Positions 1 to 7,743 of a stretch of DNA of 64,000 nt are shown here, piece after piece. Numbering within the stretch: position 1 is the stretch's first letter; each line of letters begins with the position of its first letter. The translations under genes were made by a program, and so were the position numbers. The DNA is from Treponema sp. OMZ 790 (GTDB lineage: Bacteria; Spirochaetota; Spirochaetia; Treponematales; Treponemataceae). Location of the stretch: positions 496,001-560,000 of the forward strand of contig NZ_CP051201.1 in NCBI RefSeq assembly GCF_024181285.1, written 5' to 3'. The notes beneath the pieces are model-generated. The model saw only the letters and a list, made by a program, of their open reading frames with translations. It was not told the origin of the DNA and ran no database searches.

Positions 1-1507
1 CGAAGAATACAAAAAAGAAATTGAAGAAGCTAAAAAGATTGCTCTTGAAAACAAAGCTTCAGAGAAAAAACTTGCTGCCGAAGCTGTTGCCTATTCGAAT
101 AAGCTTTTTAACGATAATATAAAGGATTTTATAAAATCCGAAAACCAAAAGCAGGAGCAGTACAAGGCTGAATATGAAAACCAAGCCGCTTCAATTATGC
201 AGGAAAATGAACTTGCAAAAAAAGAAGCCTATGACGGGTTTGCCGAAACAAAGGATTCGGGAGAGCTTAACCGCAAATTAAATGTTTTAAAATTTCAGCT
301 TAAGTCTTCATTGGCTGAGGCAAAGAACAAGTATAGGGATGCCCTTGCCGCTTCTAAAGAAGCAAAAAATCAAGCCTACATCGATCATGTTCAAAAAAAT
401 ATATCTTTAAGAAACGGAAGAACAAATTTTAAAGAAAACATGATTTTAAATTTTAAAGATTATGTTTATAAGTTTAAGCTCTCAAGCTTTTTGTTGAGCA
501 ACGGTCTTTATCTTGCAATTTTGGTTTTCTTTATTGTCTGTATAATTGTAGCTCCCATATCGGGAAACGGAAATCTCCTCTCTCTTCCAAACATCTTTAC
601 GATTTTGGAGCAGGCTTCAACAAGAATGTTTTACGCCCTCGGTGTTGCAGGTCTTATCCTTTTGGCGGGTACCGACTTAAGTATAGGAAGAATGGTCGCC
701 CTCGGCTCGGTTATTACGGGCTTGATTTTACATCCGGGTCTTAACATAGTAACCTTTTTCGGCCTCGGCCCTTGGGATTTTACGGCCATGCCTATGGTTT
801 GGCGCCTCATTCTTTCGCTCGGTCTTTCAATCTTGTTTTGCGTTTTATTTAGTGCCTTTGCAGGCGTCTTTTCGGCCCGGCTTAAGATTCATCCCTTTAT
901 TTCGACCCTTGCAACCCAGCTCATTATCTACGGTCTTTTGTTTTTCGGCACGAGCGGAACCCCTGTCGGTTCAATCGATAACGAGGTAAAGGATTTACTC
1001 GGTGGTAGGTGGATTTTGGGAATTGTAAATAACGAGATGATTACCTTGCCTAAGCTTATAATCCCTGCCTTGGTTGCGATTGTAATTGCGTGGTTTATTT
1101 GGAATAAGACCGTCTTCGGGAAAAATATGTATGCAGTAGGCGGAAATGCCGAAGCGGCTGCCGTAAGCGGAATAAGCGTTTTTAGGGTTACCATGGGTGT
1201 CTTTATTATGGCCGGTGTGTTTTACGGTGTAGGCTCCTTCCTTGAAGCCTTTAGAGCCAATGCAAGTGCCGGAACGGGACAGGGCTATGAACTTGATGCC
1301 ATTGCTGCCTGCGTTGTAGGAGGTATATCATTTAACGGAGGAATAGGAAAGATAAGCGGTGCCGTAATAGGCGTTATCATCTTTACAAGTTTAACCTACT
1401 GTTTAACATTTTTAGGAATAGACACCAACTTGCAGTTTGTGTTTAAGGGCTTTATCATCATTGCAGCTGTTGCCTTAGACAGCGTAAAATACCTAAAGAA
1501 AAAATAA
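1..1507 (+). CDS. mglC: Galactose/methylgalactoside ABC transporter permease MglC (5' end outside window)
   Basis: Membrane permease of a sugar ABC importer of the Mgl/Rbs (BPD_transp_2) family. The reading frame is open from the first bases of the window, so the gene starts upstream; the ATG at 197 is internal. The first ~155 visible residues are a charged Lys/Glu/Ala-rich, coiled-coil-like stretch that E. coli MglC lacks. The conserved membrane part starts near 475 and carries the family signatures GVAGLILLAGTDLSIGR, HPFISTLATQLIIYG, NKTVFGKNMYAVGGNAEAA and ELDAIAACVVGG, ending in VALDSVKYLKKK as in E. coli MglC. mglB and mglA would be expected upstream but are not visible. The next gene begins 16 bases downstream on the same strand, so the two may be cotranscribed. 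Sugar specificity is inferred from similarity; the family is certain. Confidence 0.93.
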   Translation, partial: EEYKKEIEEAKKIALENKASEKKLAAEAVAYSNKLFNDNIKDFIKSENQKQEQYKAEYENQAASIMQENELAKKEAYDGFAETKDSGELNRKLNVLKFQLKSSLAEAKNKYRDALAASKEAKNQAYIDHVQKNISLRNGRTNFKENMILNFKDYVYKFKLSSFLLSNGLYLAILVFFIVCIIVAPISGNGNLLSLPNIFTILEQASTRMFYALGVAGLILLAGTDLSIGRMVALGSVITGLILHPGLNIVTFFGLGPWDFTAMPMVWRLILSLGLSILFCVLFSAFAGVFSARLKIHPFISTLATQLIIYGLLFFGTSGTPVGSIDNEVKDLLGGRWILGIVNNEMITLPKLIIPALVAIVIAWFIWNKTVFGKNMYAVGGNAEAAAVSGISVFRVTMGVFIMAGVFYGVGSFLEAFRANASAGTGQGYELDAIAACVVGGISFNGGIGKISGAVIGVIIFTSLTYCLTFLGIDTNLQFVFKGFIIIAAVALDSVKYLKKK

Positions 1508-1523
1508 GTCTTAGGGGATTTAA

Positions 1524-2309
1524 ATGATCAGCGATAAAAACAATTACGATAAAAGTGCTTACGATAAAAATGCGATTAAGGATGCCGTAAAAGAACATTA
1601 CGAAAATTTGGCAAAAGAAAATCTTGCGGTAAACGGAGAAGCCGAAAAGATAACTGCCTCAATAGGCTATGCCGCTCACGACCTGGCCGGAATCCCTAAG
1701 GAGGCAGACTTAGGGCTCGGCTGCGGGAATCCTCAAGAGGCGGCCAAGCCACGCTTAAACGAAAGCGTTCTTGACCTAGGCTGCGGACGAGGGCTTGACT
1801 GCTTTATAGCCTCAAAGGCAGTGGGTAAAAACGGAAAGGTCTTCGGGCTTGACGGCTCCGAAACCATGATAAGCCGGGCCTCGGAAATCGCCGTAAAAAA
1901 CGGCTTTACCAACTGCGAATTTATTTTGGGCGAGATTGAAAACATTCCTCTTCCCGATAATTCCTTAGACCTTATCATGAGTAATTGCGTAATAAACCTG
2001 TCTACGGATAAATACGGAGTTTATTCCGAGATTTACCGCTGCCTCCGCAAAGGCGGAAGAACAGCTGTTTCGGATATAACCTTAAAAAAAGCCCTGCCCC
2101 AAGAGTGGGTATCCGATCCCGATATGGTAAAAACCTGAGTGGGAGGAGCCTGGTCTGCGGAGCAGATCAAAACAGCCTTCGAAAAAATCGGCTTTAAAAA
2201 TATCGACATAAGCTCAAAAGAGGTATCCGACGAGTATGCCAAAAAATGGGGCCACGGCTTGGAAATAAAAGCCTACATCCAAAGCAGCCTCATCTATGCC
2301 GAGAAGTAG
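1524..2309 (+). CDS. ArsM-like arsenite methyltransferase, selenoprotein (UGA at 2136-2138 read as Sec)
   Basis: SAM-dependent methyltransferase of the ArsM group, 261 residues if the in-frame TGA at codon 205 is decoded as selenocysteine. The SAM-binding motif is LDLGCGRGLDCF (about residues 86-97), followed by the ArsM-type segments GLGCGNP and LIMSNCVINLS. The frame stays open for 57 codons after TGA to a TAG at 2307-2309. The residues straight after TGA are VGGAW, which in ArsM proteins follow the third arsenic-binding Cys (C-[IV]-[SG]-GA), so Sec replaces that Cys. A hairpin at 2152-2168 has bacterial SECIS geometry. The start is ATG with AGGGG upstream. Stopping at TGA would remove the third metal ligand and the C-terminal domain. 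The alternative is a nonsense mutation, which seems less likely. Confidence 0.85.
2152..2168 (+). promoter_or_regulatory. Bacterial SECIS-like hairpin
   Basis: A 7-bp stem (GGTCTGC at 2152-2158 with GCAGATC at 2162-2168, including one G-U pair) closes a GGA loop at 2159-2161. The loop begins 20 bases after the TGA, inside the spacing known for bacterial SECIS elements, and has G at its first two positions, a recognised requirement. It lies in the coding sequence, as bacterial SECIS elements do. Confidence 0.75.
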
Positions 2310-2354
2310 GAATCTTTAAAATTTACCCGTTTATAGAAAACGCAGGAGTAAAAA

Positions 2355-2519
2355 ATGATTGAATATAAGGGATATATCGGAAAAATAGAATACGATCCGG
2401 AAGCAAAAATACTACATGGAGATGTTATAAATACTCGTGATGTTATTACATTTCAAGGTACAAGCGTAGCGGAAATAGAAAAAGCCTTACAACATGAATT
2501 AACAATGACTAGAATATAA
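2355..2519 (+). CDS. HicB-like N-terminal domain, 54 residues, probably an antitoxin remnant
   Basis: The product starts MIEYKGYIGKIEYDPEAKI and contains GDVINTRDVITFQG and VAEIEKAL, the pattern of the HicB partial-RNase-H fold (usual form M-EYKGY-G--E-D-E-----G-V-G--D-V-F-G). Full HicB antitoxins are about 110 residues and end in a ribbon-helix-helix or HTH DNA-binding domain; this one stops at TAA straight after the first helix. No hicA toxin gene is visible on either side. AGGAG lies about 9 bases before the ATG. It is likely a truncated orphan; a short functional HicB-like protein cannot be excluded. Confidence 0.6.
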   Translation: MIEYKGYIGKIEYDPEAKILHGDVINTRDVITFQGTSVAEIEKALQHELTMTRI

Positions 2520-2578
2520 ATTACTATGCTCTCGGCATCCATGTAAGCATTATATATAAAATGAAGGAGGAGAAAACT

Positions 2579-3778
2579 TTGAACTTAACAGACGATATAC
2601 AATTACAAGAATTAAAAAATGCCTTTATTTCTTTTTACGGGAATTCGGAAGAAAAAATTATTTTTGCGGCTTCACCTGCTCGCATAAATATAATAGGCGA
2701 ACACATAGATTATAACGGAGGTCTTGTACTTCCTGCGTCGGTGAATTTATATTTAAGGATTGCCTTGCGTAAACGGCGGGATAAAAAAATAATTTACCGC
2801 TCGGTTAAATCGGAAAAAGTTTTTGAATTTGAGCTTGACGGAAATTTAGCCTTTGATGAAGAAAAAGATTATGCAAATTATTTAAACGGAATGTTTTTGT
2901 TTTTAAAAGAAAGGGGCTTAAAGGCCGGTACCGGTTTTGAGCTTTTAATTACAAGCGATATTCCTCAAGGCAGCGGCCTATCTTCTTCTGCTGCCTTGGA
3001 ACTTTGTTTCGGCAAAATTATTTCTCATGCCTTCGATTTTGAAATCGGCGGAATTGAACTTGCTAAAACCGGCAGGCGTGTCGAAAACGAATTCTTAAGT
3101 CTAAAGTCGGGGATTATGGATCAGTTTTCGATAGCAATGGGCAAAAAAAATCAGGCTCTGCTTTTAGACACTTCCTCACTGGAGTATGAGTACATCCCTC
3201 TCGAAACCGAGCCTTACCGAATTGTAATTATGAATTCAAATAAGCCCCGCAAATTGACGGAATCGAAATATAATGAAAGAAAGGAAGAATGCGAAAAAGC
3301 CCTTGCCTTTTTGCAAAAAGAAAGGGATATAGATTTTTTGTGCGATCTAAGCGTTTCCGATTTTGAAAGCTTGGAGCAAGGCTTGACTTCCAATTTGGGA
3401 GAAAAAATTGCCCGCAGGGTAAGGCATTGCGTTACCGAGATGAACAGGGTAAGGCGGAGTGCTGAAGCCTTAAAAAATAAGGACTTAAAACTTTTGGGCG
3501 AGTATCTAAACCAATCCCATCTTTCCTTAAAAGACGATTACGAGGTTACCGGAAAAGAACTGGATGCTCTTTTCTTTGCAGCCATAAAAGAAAAAAGCTG
3601 TATCGGTGCAAGGATGACAGGTGCCGGCTTTTCGGGCTGTGCCATCGCCATTGTTCACAAGGACGGCTTTGAAGACTTTGCCGAAAGGGTCGGGAAGGAG
3701 TACACGGAACAAACCGGCTTTACCGCCTCATTTTTTGCCTGCCAAACATCCGACGGAGTATCTGTTATTTCGGTGTAA
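2579..3778 (+). CDS. galK: Galactokinase
   Basis: GHMP kinase that phosphorylates galactose to galactose-1-phosphate in the Leloir pathway; cytoplasmic. Seen in the sequence: the galactokinase signature ARINIIGEHIDYNGG near the N terminus, the ATP loop IPQGSGLSSSAALEL, SGIMDQFSIAMG and the C-terminal RMTGAGFSGCAIAI. I chose the TTG at 2579 (399 residues). An in-frame ATG at 2561 exists, but AAGGAGG at 2564-2570 lies 8 bases before the TTG and would fall inside the coding region if the ATG were used. A galactose-type permease gene lies 1 kb upstream on the same strand, consistent with a galactose uptake locus. It converges on the ATP-grasp gene with 2 bases between them. Confidence 0.94.
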   Translation: MNLTDDIQLQELKNAFISFYGNSEEKIIFAASPARINIIGEHIDYNGGLVLPASVNLYLRIALRKRRDKKIIYRSVKSEKVFEFELDGNLAFDEEKDYANYLNGMFLFLKERGLKAGTGFELLITSDIPQGSGLSSSAALELCFGKIISHAFDFEIGGIELAKTGRRVENEFLSLKSGIMDQFSIAMGKKNQALLLDTSSLEYEYIPLETEPYRIVIMNSNKPRKLTESKYNERKEECEKALAFLQKERDIDFLCDLSVSDFESLEQGLTSNLGEKIARRVRHCVTEMNRVRRSAEALKNKDLKLLGEYLNQSHLSLKDDYEVTGKELDALFFAAIKEKSCIGARMTGAGFSGCAIAIVHKDGFEDFAERVGKEYTEQTGFTASFFACQTSDGVSVISV

Positions 3779-3780
3779 TT

Positions 3781-5532
3781 TTAACCGCAAAGCTCGGTGT
3801 CAAAATAGTAAATCAGTCCTTGGCGGCTGCCGCGGATAAAGTATTTCCACCATAAAACAAGATGAGGGCTTAAGTGTCCGCCTGTTTTTTGAGTCTTGAG
3901 CATCCGTTCTTTTAGCTTCGGTTCAAGGTCAAACGATTTTTTTATTGCTTCCCGAATAGAAAGGCCGTGTACATCAAAGGCCGTATTTAAAAAATCTTTA
4001 AAAAATGAAGGGTAGAGAATTTCATCTTCTTCTATCAAAATAGAATTTTCCAATAATTCATCGAAGCTTTTGTTTTTAATTTTGTCTGCGTACACATCTT
4101 CAGGAAATTTAAAAAAGTTCGGCGGATAATTATTTTGCTCAGCTATCGAAGGGTTTGTCTTTTCAAAAAAAAGATTTGTTTTGCTGTTTGCCTTTTCAAG
4201 GCGCAAAAAGATTTTTTGGACTGCTTCCATGCTTGCATTGACTGCTCCCTCATAGCTTTCCGCAGAGCTTAGGACATTGCCGCATTTTTCTACATTGTTT
4301 TTGGGGAAGACAGTCTCATCATTTTCAAAGAGGCGGGGTAAAACATCTTTTACGTTTTTTGTGCTTCTTGCTTCTTCAAGCCCATATATTTTTTTTATTA
4401 TGCCCGGCACCGAAATCCAAGCCCTTTCAGCACTAAAAAGGGCGGCCCTTTCAGCACTAAACTGGGCGGCTCTGTTTAAAGTGAATAAATCGGCCCATCC
4501 GGAATTAAAGCCGGAAACCTCACCTATGGGAAGTTCATCTACGGGTTCGCCTAGGGCGATTTTGACGGCGGCCTTAGTTACATTAAAGCCCGAAGAGTAG
4601 GGAACCGTCCAGCCTGACATGTAGCCCCCTGAAAGGCGGGCTGCGATTTCGCCTACACAGGCAGTCCGTTTGCCGCCCTTTTTAGGATCGGCTTTTCGTA
4701 AAAAAATATCTCCCTTGGCCGCTCCGTTTGTAAGCCCCAAGGCCCTTATGCCTAGGAAAAAAACTCTTATAAGCTCATCGCATTCTTCTTTGCCCTTAAT
4801 AGACGGAATCGTGTGCCCCATTTCGACAAAGTATGGCGGGAAAAAAATATGCCTGTCTGCGAGGGCGTTTAAAAAAATCTCTCCGTTTACAACGAGGGCT
4901 TCAAGCGAAAACTCTTCACCATCGATGAACTCCTCGGCGATGGCCTTTCCGCTCCGCGAAAAGTTTACGGCATCTTCTAAGGCCGGTCTTAGCTCCTCTT
5001 GGGAGTAGACCAAGCGGCAGCCGCGGGCTCCCATATTGTCGGCAGGTTTTACCGTAATAGGAAAGGGAATGGTTTTTTGTTTTAAGATTTGAAGAGCCTC
5101 ATCGATTTCGTTTTTAAAAATATGGGTAAACTTAGGGGAAGGTACTCCATGCTTTTCAAAGCACTCCCTCATCAAGACCTTATCGCTTGCGCGGCGGGCT
5201 GCTTCCAAGCTGTGCCCGGGAAGAGACCGACTTTCTGCAACGGCTGCAACCGATACTGAAAAGTCCGTAGCTGCAGTAAAGACCCCGTCCAGGCCGGCTA
5301 TGCCCTTATCGGCCGGGCCGCCTTCTTCTTTTAACTTTTTTGCAAGGTCTATGAGGGAAGGAATATCTTTTAAATCTATCGGAAAAAATTTGTCGGCCTC
5401 TTTTGCACAAACCGCATTCGGGTTTCCGTCGACAGCTATAACCTCACAGCCCAATTCCTTTGCAGCCCTTATTGCAGGCCCCTGCATTAACCCTGCTCCT
5501 AAAATCAAAATCCGCTTTTTATTTTCTTTCAT
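3781..5532 (-). CDS. ATP-grasp domain protein (carbamoyl-phosphate-synthase-like ligase), substrate unknown
   Basis: Cytoplasmic ATP-dependent carboxylate-amine/thiol ligase of the ATP-grasp superfamily, 583 residues. It starts with a Rossmann-like pre-ATP-grasp domain (ILILGAGLMQGPAIRAAKELG), then VTAATDF-type residues, KVLMRECFEKHGVPSPKF, the ATP-binding PITVKPADNMGARGCRLV, and EEFIDGEEFSLEALVVNGE. The metal-binding region includes GEIAARLSGGYMSGWTVPYSSG. The C-terminal ~200 residues are not recognised. Within it lies an in-frame tandem duplication giving FSAERAA twice. The best analogues are PurK/CarB-like enzymes and small-peptide or antibiotic ligases; the real substrate cannot be read from the sequence. 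It is convergent with galK and lies downstream of the NIF3 gene on the same strand, with a 32-base gap. Confidence 0.85.
   Translation of the reverse strand: MKENKKRILILGAGLMQGPAIRAAKELGCEVIAVDGNPNAVCAKEADKFFPIDLKDIPSLIDLAKKLKEEGGPADKGIAGLDGVFTAATDFSVSVAAVAESRSLPGHSLEAARRASDKVLMRECFEKHGVPSPKFTHIFKNEIDEALQILKQKTIPFPITVKPADNMGARGCRLVYSQEELRPALEDAVNFSRSGKAIAEEFIDGEEFSLEALVVNGEIFLNALADRHIFFPPYFVEMGHTIPSIKGKEECDELIRVFFLGIRALGLTNGAAKGDIFLRKADPKKGGKRTACVGEIAARLSGGYMSGWTVPYSSGFNVTKAAVKIALGEPVDELPIGEVSGFNSGWADLFTLNRAAQFSAERAALFSAERAWISVPGIIKKIYGLEEARSTKNVKDVLPRLFENDETVFPKNNVEKCGNVLSSAESYEGAVNASMEAVQKIFLRLEKANSKTNLFFEKTNPSIAEQNNYPPNFFKFPEDVYADKIKNKSFDELLENSILIEEDEILYPSFFKDFLNTAFDVHGLSIREAIKKSFDLEPKLKERMLKTQKTGGHLSPHLVLWWKYFIRGSRQGLIYYFDTELCG
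4422..4469. repeat. Two 24-bp tandem units inside the ATP-grasp gene
   Basis: Units at 4422-4445 and 4446-4469 both begin CCCTTTCAGCACTAAA and end GGGCGG, differing at two positions. The unit is eight codons, so the copy number can change without a frameshift. Confidence 0.8.
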
Positions 5533-5564
5533 ATCCGGCTTAAACTCATCCTAATTCTAAAAAT

Positions 5565-6344
5565 TTAAAAGCCTGTCGGAATATCGATAAAACAGGTTTC
5601 GAGGTTTGTATCAAGTTCAAGCTTTTTTGCAACCAATTGAACGCCTACGGTTTCCGTTTGGTAATGCCCGCCTGCAATAACATTTATTCTGTTTTCGAGG
5701 GCATTGTGATAGGTAATGTGTTCTATTTCGCCCGTGATATATAAGTCGAGTCCTAAGGCTATGGCATCGTCTATTTCCGAAGCGGCTCCTCCCGAAATAA
5801 CTCCCACGGTTTTAATCTTTTTAGGTCCGAAGGGAAGAATGTTTGCAGGTTTTTCTCCTTGGGGAAAAAGTTTATTTACAATCTCGTCTATCTCCAAGCC
5901 TTCTTCCGCTCCCCCCTTTGCAGGAAGGCTGCCGTAAAAACCGATATTTATACCCCTGTACATTCCGAACTCTTTTAAGTTTTCAAGCTCAAGGCGGCGG
6001 GCAAGACCGATGTTGTTACCGTAAAGAGGATGAGCATCAAGGGGAAGGTGAACGGCATAAAGCACAATATCATTGTCCAAAAGAGCCTTTACTCTATGGT
6101 AATGATTTCCCATAATCCGTAGAGAGCGGCTCCATAAAAGACCGTGGTGTACGAAGAGCATGTCGGCCTTCCTCTCGGCGGCTGTCTTTATGGATTGAAG
6201 GCAGGCATCTACCGCAAAGGCCACCTTTTTTATCTCTTTTCCGCTGTTTTGCACCTGTACACCGTTTTGCGACAAATCCTGAGATGCAAAGGCATCTATG
6301 TTTAATAGCTCGGTAAAATAAAGATCAAGGTCTTTTAGCTTCAT
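5565..6344 (-). CDS. NIF3-family dinuclear metal-centre protein
   Basis: Member of the NIF3/YbgI/DUF34 family, 259 residues, expected to form a toroidal hexamer with a two-metal site. Motifs seen: SQNGVQVQN near residue 25, ADMLFVHHGLLW (the metal-binding HHG), YAVHLPLDAHPLYGNN, VISGGAASEIDDAI, YITGEIEHITYHNA and GGHYQTETVGV. The family's function is unsettled; a GTP cyclohydrolase type 2 label is common but unproven. I start at the Met at 6344, because a GGGGGA ribosome-binding sequence precedes it, whereas an ATG five codons upstream has none. It probably shares a transcript with the downstream ATP-grasp gene. Confidence 0.9.
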   Translation of the reverse strand: MKLKDLDLYFTELLNIDAFASQDLSQNGVQVQNSGKEIKKVAFAVDACLQSIKTAAERKADMLFVHHGLLWSRSLRIMGNHYHRVKALLDNDIVLYAVHLPLDAHPLYGNNIGLARRLELENLKEFGMYRGINIGFYGSLPAKGGAEEGLEIDEIVNKLFPQGEKPANILPFGPKKIKTVGVISGGAASEIDDAIALGLDLYITGEIEHITYHNALENRINVIAGGHYQTETVGVQLVAKKLELDTNLETCFIDIPTGF

Positions 6345-6380
6345 AATAATCCCCCGCAAAAACTTTAAATTTAATTTGCG

Positions 6381-6454
6381 ACGTTTTTCATAAGTCTACC
6401 TTATGAAAAACTCGTCAGTCAACCAATAAAAACATCAGTTTTTATTGGTTGACT
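6381..6454. repeat. Double-hairpin intergenic repeat upstream of the NIF3 gene
   Basis: The first hairpin is TTTTTCATAAG (6384-6394) with CTTATGAAAAA (6400-6410). The second is a perfect 16-bp stem, 6417-6432 with 6439-6454, and a CATCAG loop. The same two modules, with the same CATCAG loop but different outer stems, occur at 59785-59869 before the ECF S-component gene. Confidence 0.85.
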
Positions 6455-6524
6455 ATTATACTTTAGATTCTTTTTGAATTCAAGGCGGAGAGATGCAAAA
6501 AAACTCCAAAATTCATAAAAAAAC

Positions 6525-6553
6525 TTGTTATTTGACATAAACCGTTATATAAT
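6525..6553 (+). promoter_or_regulatory. Promoter of the phase-variable lipoprotein gene
   Basis: TTGTTA (6525-6530), 17-base spacer, TATAAT (6548-6553). The predicted start of transcription is near 6560, just before the AAGGAG of the gene starting at 6573. Confidence 0.7.
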
Positions 6554-6572
6554 GTACATATAAGGAGAAAAT

Positions 6573-7693
6573 ATGAAAAATACAAAAAACAAATTTTTTA
6601 TGAGTTGGACGGCGTTACTTGCTGTGTCGTTATTGTTAAGCGTTTTGTTTATCGGCTGTCCTAATACCGGTAAAGGCGGGGGGGGGGGACATCTCCCGGA
6701 GCCGGAAACACGGAAAATACTGTCGTTTATCTTGTAGGTAAAATGGGTACTTCTGCGTGCTACTGGAAAGATTCTACGGGGTTTGCACTGCCTTCGTCTG
6801 AAGGAAAAGGGGAGGCGCATTCCATTACCGGTAAAAATGGCGAATTATATATTGCCGGGCATGAAGATAAAGGAGGAAAACTCTGCGCCCTAGTATGGAA
6901 GGGCAATGACCCTTATTATAGCCAAGGTGAACTTACTAAGCTGACTGCTGTTTTAAATGAAGGATCTGCGCTTTACACAGCCGGACAAATGGATACAGGG
7001 TCGGATAAAGGCGCTGCCATTGCAGATATAACAAATAAAGATGCACCGATCATTGCTCTTTTAAATAAGAAAGATTCAACAAAAAATAATGTTTTAGTCT
7101 ATGGGCTATGTGCTTCTGGCGACACCATTTATGCGGCAGGAACAATAGACAATCAAAACCATACTCAAACAAGCGTTTTATGGACAATAAACACGGCTCT
7201 TAATGAAGTTCCAACCGAAACAGTGTTGGATAATGGAGGAGGAGTGCCCGATGCAAAAGGGGTATGTTTTTTTGGCGGAACCATATACGTTGCAGGAAGT
7301 AATTCAGAAAATAAGGCTGTGGTATGGGAGATTAACACAGAGCCAAGTCTAATTGTTAAATCCGCTACGGTACTTGAAACCTCGTTAAGTGCAGCAAACA
7401 CAATATGTACTGCCGGGGACTCGGTTTTTATAGGCGGCTTTTCTTCCGTCAACGGTAAACCATGTATTTGGAAGGGCAAAGACGGCGCATTTACAAGGAT
7501 AGAATTAAGCGATAAAGACGGAGCAGTTAATGCATTCCAAGTCTACGGCTCCTCAATCTATGCTGCAGGTGATGTAGGCAATGCCGTTTATTGGAAAATG
7601 CCTTTGACTGTGACAGGTCTAACCGACGTTGAAGAGACCATTCTTCCTCATGGGAATAGTGCTGCATATGGAATTTTTGTGACAAAAGAATAG
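6573..7693 (+). CDS. Surface lipoprotein with repeated propeller-like units, frameshifted at a G11 tract (OFF)
   Basis: The ATG at 6573 follows TAAGGAG and a good promoter. It encodes a signal peptide with lipobox LFIGC (Cys29), then a glycine stretch encoded by eleven Gs (6678-6688). As sequenced, the frame runs to a TAG at 6735-6737, giving a 54-residue stub. Adding one G (G12) or removing two (G9) joins it to the long open frame ending at 7693, for a 373-residue lipoprotein at G12. The mature part has repeated blades of the type IYAAGTID...VLWTI, IYVAGSNS...AVVWEI, VFIGGFSS...CIWKG and IYAAGDV...AVYWKM, suggesting a beta-propeller. An internal ATG at 6743 would yield a protein without signal peptide and is an unlikely start. 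The role is unknown; surface display and phase variation are inferred. Confidence 0.85.
6678..6688 (+). repeat. Poly-G tract (11 G), candidate contingency locus
   Basis: Eleven consecutive Gs lie within the coding region, right after the lipobox. Homopolymers of this length mutate by slipped-strand mispairing. I saw no other G or C run of this length in the window. Confidence 0.9.
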
Positions 7694-7710
7694 TCAAGGA
7701 GAAAGTTGAT

Positions 7711-7743
7711 ACCCCCCGCCGATTAAGCGGGGGTGTTTTTTTT
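7711..7743 (+). terminator. Rho-independent terminator
   Basis: CCCCCGC (7713-7719) pairs with GCGGGGG (7727-7733), followed by a T-rich run. It closes the lipoprotein gene and overlaps the end of the convergent antiporter gene. Confidence 0.85.

Noticed and set aside
1524..2138. Methyltransferase ending at TGA 2136-2138
   Set aside because: Conserved ArsM residues continue in frame for 57 codons and a SECIS-like hairpin follows.
6743..7693. Propeller protein starting at the ATG at 6743
   Set aside because: No ribosome-binding site; a promoter, Shine-Dalgarno and lipoprotein signal lie upstream in another frame across the G11 tract.
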